From Pseudomonas sp. CFBP13508 (lineage in GTDB: Bacteria; Pseudomonadota; Gammaproteobacteria; Pseudomonadales; Pseudomonadaceae): a DNA stretch of 64,000 nt. A program made the position numbers and the translations under genes. The stretch covers positions 897,320 to 961,319 of the forward strand of contig NZ_QFZZ01000001.1 in NCBI RefSeq assembly GCF_005233515.1, written 5' to 3'. The notes beneath the pieces were generated by a model that worked only from the letters and a program-made list of their open reading frames with translations, made no database searches and was not told where the DNA came from. Below, piece by piece: positions 57,370 through 64,000 of the stretch (within the stretch, counting starts at the first letter, position 1; the number at the start of each line of letters is the position of its first letter).

Positions 57370-57628
57370 CTGGAGTAAACCGGCTCTTGGAGATCTGGCT
57401 GACATCATCGAATACGTAGAACAACGCAACACTGTCGCTTCAGTTGCACTGCACCAAAAGCTCAGCGCCGCAGCGCGAAGGCTTTCCTGGATACCGCATG
57501 GTTTCCGCTCCGGCCGAATACCGGGCACTCGCGAAATGGTCATTAACTCGAATTATTTACTGGTCTATCGGGTGACAGACCACATCAAAATTCTGACCGT
57601 TTTGCACGCCCGTAAAAAATATCCATAA
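57359..57628 (+). CDS. RelE/ParE-type toxin with non-standard start
   Basis: The frame encodes PVSWSKPALGDLADIIEYVE, continues RLSWIPHGFRSGRIPGTREM and ends VHARKKYP-like (LTVLHARKKYP), all typical of ParE/RelE toxins. An in-frame stop at 57320-57322 closes the frame upstream and no ATG, GTG or TTG lies between it and the conserved start; CTG at 57359, overlapping the antitoxin stop, would give a toxin of 89 residues with the usual N-terminus. Either CTG is used, or the start has been lost and the toxin is silent. Confidence 0.75.
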   Translation: MPVSWSKPALGDLADIIEYVEQRNTVASVALHQKLSAAARRLSWIPHGFRSGRIPGTREMVINSNYLLVYRVTDHIKILTVLHARKKYP

Positions 57629-57636
57629 CCACTCAT

Positions 57637-57661
57637 AAAAAAAGGCGGCCAACCGGCCGCC
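57637..57661 (-). terminator. Terminator of the haemagglutinin-like gene
   Basis: On the minus strand GGCGGCC, GGTT, GGCCGCC is followed by seven T; it lies 23 bases past the end of the exoprotein gene. Confidence 0.9.
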
Positions 57662-57684
57662 CAAACGTACTGCACGAGAGTCTT

Positions 57685-60600
57685 TTACAACGTCAGCTGC
57701 CCACGCTCCTCCTCGGTCAGCTGCTGTTTCGCCTGTTCATCCAACGCCCCGGCGCCCAGCACCTGCACCGGGCTGTCCGGGTTATAACCCGGCGCTGGCG
57801 CGCGACTGGCACCATCACGCGACGGTGCCAGTTGCTCGTTGCCGAAGCTGAGTACCTGCACGGTGAACACCGAGGCCTGGTTCTGCCGCGCCGCTGCCTG
57901 TTGCTGCCGCGCGACGTCTTCAGCCGCTTGTGTAGCGGAGGATGCCGCCGAACTGGCCGAGGTGATCGCGCCGGTGTTGACCGCCGATACCACCGGCACG
58001 CCGGTTGCCTTGCCCTGCACCGAAATGTTCGCGGCGTTGACCACCGTCAGCGCGGCGATGTTGACGTTGCCTGACACGCGAATCCCCGCTTCGCCGGCAT
58101 CGATGGTGCCCAGTGGCGCGATCAGGTCGATGTTGCCCGGTGCCACTTCGGCAATCGGGTTGAGTGTGGCGATACCAGCGCCGGTGCTCGGCACCGACGG
58201 CGACAGCGTGACGTTGCCCCAGGTGTCGTAGACGCGTTTCGGCGGTGTGTAGACCACGGTGGTTTTCGAGCCGCGACCGGCGTTGATATCGCCCTCGGCG
58301 GACCAACCGAGAATCGAGCCGCCGAAGGTGGTCATGATCCGGCTCTGGCCGAGCAGGATGCTGCCTTGGGAGTACAGCTGAATGTCGCCCGAGCCTTGGG
58401 TGATGATCCCCGCTGTCGACGGCGGCGCCGCGCCTTCGATGCCGAACACCTGGCCACCGCCCGGTGTGAGCATCTGGATATCGCCGCCAAACAGCGTCTT
58501 GACCCCGGCGCCGCCGTACATCGTGATACCGCCGTCGTAGCGGATCGGATTACCGGCCACATCGGTGGTCGGGAACAGTGCCGCAATGGCGTTGCGACCG
58601 CGCAGGTAACTACCTGTGCGCGGACCACTGGCATCGGTGTATTCCAGGCCACCGGCGCGCAATTCGGCGAAGTACACCTGGCGGGCGAAGATCGCCTGCT
58701 CGGTACTCGGCAGTGCGGCGAAGAAGGCTTGCGCCTGTTGGTCGCTACCCTTGAAGCCATAACCGAGGCTCAGCCAACTCAGCAGTTCATCGACGTAGCT
58801 CTTGACCACTTTGCCCGGTTGCGCGCTGAGGGCCACCGCTGAATCCGCTACGTTTTGCGGGTTCAGATAACGCGCAATGAACCGTGAGTAATCCGGCCCC
58901 TGCACGCCTGCGCCGGCCTGCAACACGATGCTCGCCCCCGATCGGCTGTCTCCCGCCGCGATCGGTCCGAGGCTGGTAATAGCGGCCCGGTTCTCCATCA
59001 GGATGTTGCGCCCGGCATTGACATCCAAAAGGCCCGGACCGGCGATATCGAAGCTGCTGTAGAGAATGTCGCGCCCGGCAGATACGCGCGAGACATCCCG
59101 CGGGTCGTTGTGAATGAACAGGTTACCGGTCGAACTGACGCTTTGGCGGGTTCCGCCCAATTCCTCATTCGGCGCGATTGTCGGCTGCCCCAGGAAAGTA
59201 CCGGACCCGACGATGTCGCGACCGGCCATCATCCACACCGGCCCCGCCGCTTCATACCAGGTTCGCGCGGACGGGGAAAAGCTCAGGGTTTCGCCGCTGC
59301 GTAGACCGACCAGATCACCGGTCAAGGCATAGAAACGCGCCGGACCCTGTACATCACTCGACCCCGAGAAGGTATCGGCGCCAAACGCAAACAGCGGATA
59401 ACGCAGGTTTCTGCTCGGGATCACACCATCGGGGCTGTAGTTGCTGACCAACGGCACGTTTGCAGTGCTGGCTCCGTATCCGGAGAAGGAAGGCGCAAAC
59501 GGGGTCGCGATGGCTCCCGGGCTCGCGCCGGACTGATTGATCGCATAGCCGCCGGCGTAGATGGAGTCACCAGCCAGCAACGACAATTGCCCGTTTGTCG
59601 AAGGCGCCAGCAATAGCGAGTACCCCACCGCCGGGAACAGATTGCTCGCTGCACCAAAAGCGGCCGACGGTCCCACGTAGATGGAACCCTTGGCTGCAAC
59701 GGCCCGAAGAATCGAGGGATATACAAAGCGACCATCAGTCGGCGAGCTGTTCATTGCGCTGACGGGTTGAGACAACGTCGTGCTGACTTCAGCCATCTGT
59801 GTGCTCGGTGTGAGATTGCCCCCAGCGGAAAACAGATCTATGGCCGTGTGCCCGGTCCACAACGAGAAACCGCTCAGTCCGCCACCCGCATGGACCACAC
59901 CACTGTCAGTGGTGAACGGCGTGGAGTTCTGCAGCCTTACCCGACCCGGGTCCGCCGCGCCCCCCATCACCAGGTCGCCGCGTGTACTGATGCGCATCCC
60001 CGAATCACCCGGTATCAATACCACGCCACCGCCCGCCGCTCCGGTGCTGGCACTGAACAAATCGTAGGCTCTGGTTTCCCGGGCGTCCTGCTGGAATTGC
60101 TCGACGCCATATTGCAGGTTGATTGCACCCGCAGCCGCGCCGGTCAGCTGTGCCGCACCCCGTAGATTGATCAGGGCGCCTTGAAGGTCGTGTCGCGGCG
60201 GTGTCGTGCCGTTTTGCCCCGACCTCGCCTGCAATGACGGATTGAGCATGCCACCGAGACGAATGTCCATGTCGCCACCGCCAGTCAACTGCAGGCTACC
60301 GTCAGCGCCAACGCGGCCGGTGCTGCCCACCGCCACGATCAGTCCCTGACTGCGGGGATTAAGCAACTGATCGCCCATGGGCCTGAGCATGCCTGCATCC
60401 GCGCCAGCGCGCAGGCTGATATTGCCGCCGCCCAATGTGCCGAAGCCGGTGAAGCCGACCAGGTATGACCCGGTGTCGGTGCTCTGGTCCGGCAAGGGCT
60501 GCGTGGCGTAGCTGCCGAAGTTGATCCACCAGGCCGTAGGCAGATCCGCCTTGCCATCACCCTGACGCCAGAGCCAGTTGCCCACAGCAACGCTGGATAC

Positions 60601-63600
60601 CTGTTCGCGCAGTGGCGCGTTCATTACATAGCCGCGCCGCCCGAGCGTGTCCCCCGACACCGAGCCACCGGCACCGATGGTCAGGTTGCCGCCCATCTGC
60701 GGATACCACGCCTGATACAGGCTCTCCGAACCGCCATTGACCCATTTTTCGTAAGCACTGCCGGCGCTGCCCAGTATCGATCCATCGTCAGACAAGCGGC
60801 CGCGGGCCTGGTTGAAACGTGAATCGACATCGCTGGACTGAGTGCCCGCCGTATAAACGCCGAACGGTGAGTTCATGCTCAGATTGCCCGCGGCCATCAA
60901 ATCCAGATCGCCAGTACCGGTGCGAAGCACGCTGAACATCTGCGAATGGGGACTGGCGTTTATCCCGCCCTTGTTGGCCAGGCAGTTCCCCGGGTCGATG
61001 TCGCACCAGAACAGATCGTCGTCACTGACCGGGGTTCCGGCGGGTATGCCCATCATGTTGCCATCCGCCCACAGGAACTTGGCCGGAGGGAGACAGACCC
61101 CGGGAATCAAATCGCACCAGAAACTATCCTCATCGCTGACAACGCTGCCCGCCGGATAACCCAGCGGGTTATCCGCCGACCAGGTGCTGTCGAGCTTTTT
61201 CTCAGTGACAAGAATCCCGAGGTGGGTGTCCGCCAGCCGCAAGTCACCGGTACTGGTGACGGGTTTCACCACCCGACTGTCAGCGGCTTGCAGGTCGGCA
61301 CCCGCAACCATCCGCATCGACCACGATGCGCTGCCCGACGGCAACATGCTCGCGATCGCCCAGTTCGCGCCCTGGCGTGTACCGTTCAATGAACGAAGTT
61401 CGATAAAGGGTGTGTCGGCGGCCAGCACCACATCGGTCATCGACGGAATCAGGGAACCACGCAGCAGCGCCAGCGCCCCATTCAACTTCACACCCACCGA
61501 ACGCTGCTGGTCATCCAGAACACTGGGCAACGGCACGCCTTTTGGCCAGAGCATGGCCTGCATCCCGGTAGCCTGACCGAGGCGGGTCCCGGCGCCGAGG
61601 CGGCTGCCGGCTGGCAATATCACACTGTCATTGAGCAGCGTTCCGGCGCCATACAGCAGGTTACCGGAGGCATCGTGTACGGCTGCGCTCAACACGGTGC
61701 CGGCCGGCAGAGTGTAGGGGCCGGCGAGCACGGCCTCGGTGGGCAACAGCGTACCGCTGGCGAGGACGGCGGCCTGGATCGGCAGGTCATAGTTCAGCTT
61801 GACGCCTGCTGGGAACAACGTGCCCTCGGCCAGCGTCACGCCTGCGCCCGGCACAATCAGATCGCCGCCAAACGGCTGGACGCCCGGTAGCAATTTCCAT
61901 CCGGCATCGTCCACGGTTTCCGGTGGCGGCGCGAAACCATCGTTGATGCTGCCGTAGATATCCAGGTCCCCTCCGGCTCGAATCACCAGGCTCCCCGCCT
62001 CGCCAGAACCGTACACCGAAGTTTTGCCGGTGTTCGGGTTGAGACTGGCGTAGCGATAGCCGGACAAGTCCAGATCGCCCTGTACCACCAGATCGCCGTC
62101 GGCGGTTTTACTCGCAATCTCTACGCCTGGGCGCAAATGGAAGGCATCGGCATACCGCGCATTGTTCAACCCTGCCAGTTTGCGCTGCAACAGATCACTG
62201 TTGCCCAAGGCTGCATTGATGAACAGATCGTTGTCAGCGTGGATGCGGTTCAGGTAAGCCTGGTCGATGATTTGATAAGGCCGGCCGCTGGCCGCTGGAT
62301 CCACCCCGTCGGCGGCATCGGTATAGCGGCGCACGGCATTGAGCCCGATGGACCGCGCGCCCTGGATGATCAACGCGCCAGGGGCGTCGATGGCGATGTC
62401 ATCGGCGCCCAGTCGCGGTACGTTCAGCTCCAGCGTGCCGCGCAGGCGACCGTCATTCTGACCCGCCAGTGTGCCGACTGCCGCGTCCGTGCCATGGCGC
62501 AGGTCTATCCGCGCACCGGGAGCGAGTGTCAGCAGGCCGTCGCCGGAACTGAGTTCGACCATGGCCCGGTTGGGCGCGTCGATAATCTTGCCGTAACTGT
62601 CGACCCGCAGTACCCGACCGTGAGCATCCAGCACCGCACCGCCCGCCACATTCAGGCCATGGGCGGCGGACAGGCGAATGTTGCCGACCCGTTCGCCGCT
62701 GGCATCGACCAGGCCGTTCACCGTCAGGCTGCCGTTGTCTAGCGATACCGAGACCTCGCCCGCCCTGAGGCCATCGCCGACCACCAGATCGCCCTGTTTT
62801 AACTGGAAGCTGCGACTGCCGAAGACTTGGCCGACGTTCAAGCGTTGGTTGAGCGCAGCAAACTGTTCATTCAGTGCGCCACCCAAGTGTTGCGCGCGGA
62901 TGTCCACGCCAGCGGATTTGTAAGGTACCCACGTGCCGCCGGCATCGTAATGCCCTGTACTGCTGCCACGGATCTCACCCTGCAGATCGACCTCGCCTGC
63001 GGTGTCTGACAGTGCCACGACACTCAGATTGCCGGCCTGATTGTTCTGCGCCGACAGATCGATGCGCGAGCCGCTCGCCTGACGAATATTGCCGTCGCGG
63101 CTGTACAACGCCACGTCGCCGCCCCAGCTGTACTGGTTGATATCGTTGAATGGCAAGGTGCGGCCCGCCAGGTCCAGGTTCGCCCCGCTCGTGAGGGTCA
63201 GATCGCCCTCGGCCTTGACCTGCAATTTGCCGCTGGCCAGCGCAATCCGGCCGTCGAGCACCACGGTACGCCCCGCCAGCGTCAGTTCGGCACCCAGTGC
63301 ATCGGCGAGCGCCGTCCCGGCCGGTCCGCTCAATACCAGACTGCCGCCGGCCTTGAGCGCATTCACCGAGCCGGCCTCCCCGGTCAGCAGAGGTGTGCGC
63401 AGGTTCAGGTTGCCGCCGCTGTAGAGATAACCCTTGATCGGGTCGTAAGCCCCCTGCGTTTCATAAACCGCGAGGCTGCCCTTGTGGTTGGCGGTGATAC
63501 GATCACTGGCGTTGAGGTTGACGTTGGCAAAGCCCAGCGCAAGACGAGCGTTCTGATCCAGGCCGTTGGGTTGGGAATAAGGGCCGTAGCCAAAATCGAT

Positions 63601-64000
63601 GCGCTGAGCCTCAATGTCCAGCGTGCCGTGTCCGCTGCCCGCACCACCGCTGGCCACGGCCCCGGGCGCCTGAGTGGCGCCGTTCCAGATCAGGTTGGCT
63701 GTGCGGATGGTCGCCACGTCGCTCGTATCGCCCAGGCCGTACATCGCCGGCGTCGTGATGATCAAATTCTGCAACTTGCTGCGCCCGGTCTGAGGATCCA
63801 CGGTGTCCAGCGCGACGCTGCCATAAAAGTTCAACGCGTCGCGAGCGGTCAGGCTGAGCGTTTCCAGGGCTGGCGCAGCAAACTGAGTATCGCCGCGCAG
63901 CAAGCGGTCCAGCACGCCCTGACTCAACGTCAGGCCGGCAGGCAGGCGACCGGCCGCCGCCAGTGTTTCAGCGGTACCGATGTTGACCGCACCCACAGCC
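57685..64000 (-). CDS. Filamentous-haemagglutinin-like exoprotein, C-terminal part
   Basis: More than 2100 residues are inside the window; the start is beyond the right edge. The sequence is a long beta-helix of alternating G-N/D-L-x-L-x-A units (GDLTLTSGANLDLAGR, AGGNLTIGAGGSVSG, GNVNIAALTVVNAANI), with features of the DUF3739 group of two-partner-secretion exoproteins. The N-terminal TPS signal is not visible. The end (AGALDEQAKQQLTEEERGQL) is short and polar, with no toxin domain, so an adhesin role is more likely than a CDI toxin. A non-helical insert has PAGT/PAGV units and two FWCD...PG.C motifs. A transporter partner (TpsB) would be outside. Confidence 0.87.
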   Translation of the reverse strand, partial: AVGAVNIGTAETLAAAGRLPAGLTLSQGVLDRLLRGDTQFAAPALETLSLTARDALNFYGSVALDTVDPQTGRSKLQNLIITTPAMYGLGDTSDVATIRTANLIWNGATQAPGAVASGGAGSGHGTLDIEAQRIDFGYGPYSQPNGLDQNARLALGFANVNLNASDRITANHKGSLAVYETQGAYDPIKGYLYSGGNLNLRTPLLTGEAGSVNALKAGGSLVLSGPAGTALADALGAELTLAGRTVVLDGRIALASGKLQVKAEGDLTLTSGANLDLAGRTLPFNDINQYSWGGDVALYSRDGNIRQASGSRIDLSAQNNQAGNLSVVALSDTAGEVDLQGEIRGSSTGHYDAGGTWVPYKSAGVDIRAQHLGGALNEQFAALNQRLNVGQVFGSRSFQLKQGDLVVGDGLRAGEVSVSLDNGSLTVNGLVDASGERVGNIRLSAAHGLNVAGGAVLDAHGRVLRVDSYGKIIDAPNRAMVELSSGDGLLTLAPGARIDLRHGTDAAVGTLAGQNDGRLRGTLELNVPRLGADDIAIDAPGALIIQGARSIGLNAVRRYTDAADGVDPAASGRPYQIIDQAYLNRIHADNDLFINAALGNSDLLQRKLAGLNNARYADAFHLRPGVEIASKTADGDLVVQGDLDLSGYRYASLNPNTGKTSVYGSGEAGSLVIRAGGDLDIYGSINDGFAPPPETVDDAGWKLLPGVQPFGGDLIVPGAGVTLAEGTLFPAGVKLNYDLPIQAAVLASGTLLPTEAVLAGPYTLPAGTVLSAAVHDASGNLLYGAGTLLNDSVILPAGSRLGAGTRLGQATGMQAMLWPKGVPLPSVLDDQQRSVGVKLNGALALLRGSLIPSMTDVVLAADTPFIELRSLNGTRQGANWAIASMLPSGSASWSMRMVAGADLQAADSRVVKPVTSTGDLRLADTHLGILVTEKKLDSTWSADNPLGYPAGSVVSDEDSFWCDLIPGVCLPPAKFLWADGNMMGIPAGTPVSDDDLFWCDIDPGNCLANKGGINASPHSQMFSVLRTGTGDLDLMAAGNLSMNSPFGVYTAGTQSSDVDSRFNQARGRLSDDGSILGSAGSAYEKWVNGGSESLYQAWYPQMGGNLTIGAGGSVSGDTLGRRGYVMNAPLREQVSSVAVGNWLWRQGDGKADLPTAWWINFGSYATQPLPDQSTDTGSYLVGFTGFGTLGGGNISLRAGADAGMLRPMGDQLLNPRSQGLIVAVGSTGRVGADGSLQLTGGGDMDIRLGGMLNPSLQARSGQNGTTPPRHDLQGALINLRGAAQLTGAAAGAINLQYGVEQFQQDARETRAYDLFSASTGAAGGGVVLIPGDSGMRISTRGDLVMGGAADPGRVRLQNSTPFTTDSGVVHAGGGLSGFSLWTGHTAIDLFSAGGNLTPSTQMAEVSTTLSQPVSAMNSSPTDGRFVYPSILRAVAAKGSIYVGPSAAFGAASNLFPAVGYSLLLAPSTNGQLSLLAGDSIYAGGYAINQSGASPGAIATPFAPSFSGYGASTANVPLVSNYSPDGVIPSRNLRYPLFAFGADTFSGSSDVQGPARFYALTGDLVGLRSGETLSFSPSARTWYEAAGPVWMMAGRDIVGSGTFLGQPTIAPNEELGGTRQSVSSTGNLFIHNDPRDVSRVSAGRDILYSSFDIAGPGLLDVNAGRNILMENRAAITSLGPIAAGDSRSGASIVLQAGAGVQGPDYSRFIARYLNPQNVADSAVALSAQPGKVVKSYVDELLSWLSLGYGFKGSDQQAQAFFAALPSTEQAIFARQVYFAELRAGGLEYTDASGPRTGSYLRGRNAIAALFPTTDVAGNPIRYDGGITMYGGAGVKTLFGGDIQMLTPGGGQVFGIEGAAPPSTAGIITQGSGDIQLYSQGSILLGQSRIMTTFGGSILGWSAEGDINAGRGSKTTVVYTPPKRVYDTWGNVTLSPSVPSTGAGIATLNPIAEVAPGNIDLIAPLGTIDAGEAGIRVSGNVNIAALTVVNAANISVQGKATGVPVVSAVNTGAITSASSAASSATQAAEDVARQQQAAARQNQASVFTVQVLSFGNEQLAPSRDGASRAPAPGYNPDSPVQVLGAGALDEQAKQQLTEEERGQLTL

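Overview
The window is a GC-rich chromosomal segment that looks like a member of the Pseudomonas fluorescens group. Supporting signs are a Pseudomonas-type MvaU nucleoid protein, an AhpC/AhpF pair, gor and galU, a 4-hydroxyphenylpyruvate dioxygenase very close to the known P. fluorescens enzyme, and many copies of the REP/REPIN sequence built on GCGAGCAGGCTCGCTCCCAC, which is characteristic of this group. Species cannot be fixed from the sequence alone.

Layout. 1-6 kb: start of a cdaR-type sugar-diacid regulator divergent from an MFS transporter, a RarD-like exporter, hpd, and a CSS-EAL cyclic-di-GMP phosphodiesterase. 6-10.5 kb: mvaU, gloA and ahpF/ahpC. 10.6-15.1 kb: a tyrosine recombinase divergent from a KfrA-like coiled-coil DNA-binding protein, then gor and galU. 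15.3-19.2 kb: small lipoproteins and hypotheticals, then an alkylation-repair pair, alkB and an ada variant that has lost three of four zinc cysteines. 19-27.7 kb: acuI-like reductase, a large Trp/Gly-rich secreted protein, a nitronate monooxygenase, modABC behind a ModE-type box, and a topoisomerase IB. 27.9-31.4 kb: a run of small stress-type genes, including three KGG-repeat proteins, a solitary ClpP-like peptidase and an ATGA-coupled pair of small hypotheticals. 31.4-42.4 kb: cupin, LysR/GST, RidA, RlhA, tRNA-Gln, a secreted alpha/beta hydrolase, a glycine-rich protein, a GlxA-type AraC regulator, an orphan radical SAM protein, and a LysR/RidA-like pair. 42.5-45.8 kb: a four-gene PhnD/PhnC/PhnE-type ABC transporter operon (possibly selenate). 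45.9-47.6 kb: an MFS gene broken by an in-frame stop.

The most interesting part is 48-57.6 kb. Two very large paralogous proteins (1316 and 1448 aa, no signal peptide) share a head of about 380 residues and a chain of about 115-residue modules opened by an L-P-x-P...D-G...D/N-P motif, then end in unrelated C-terminal parts: Ig-like domains plus a lectin-like tip in one, an RCC1-like propeller in the other. Each gene has a perfect dyad, CTGTCAGATCTGACAG, about 65 bases before its start. The second copy extends to the 20-mer ACCTGTCAGATCTGACAGGT, which has the form of a lux box (compare the lasB operator). The two genes therefore look like a quorum-sensing or LuxR-solo regulated modular family. 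No luxR or luxI is in the window. Behind them lie a RelE/ParE-type toxin-antitoxin pair with a non-standard toxin start and a decayed copy of part of the toxin gene. The window ends inside a filamentous-haemagglutinin-like exoprotein gene on the minus strand.
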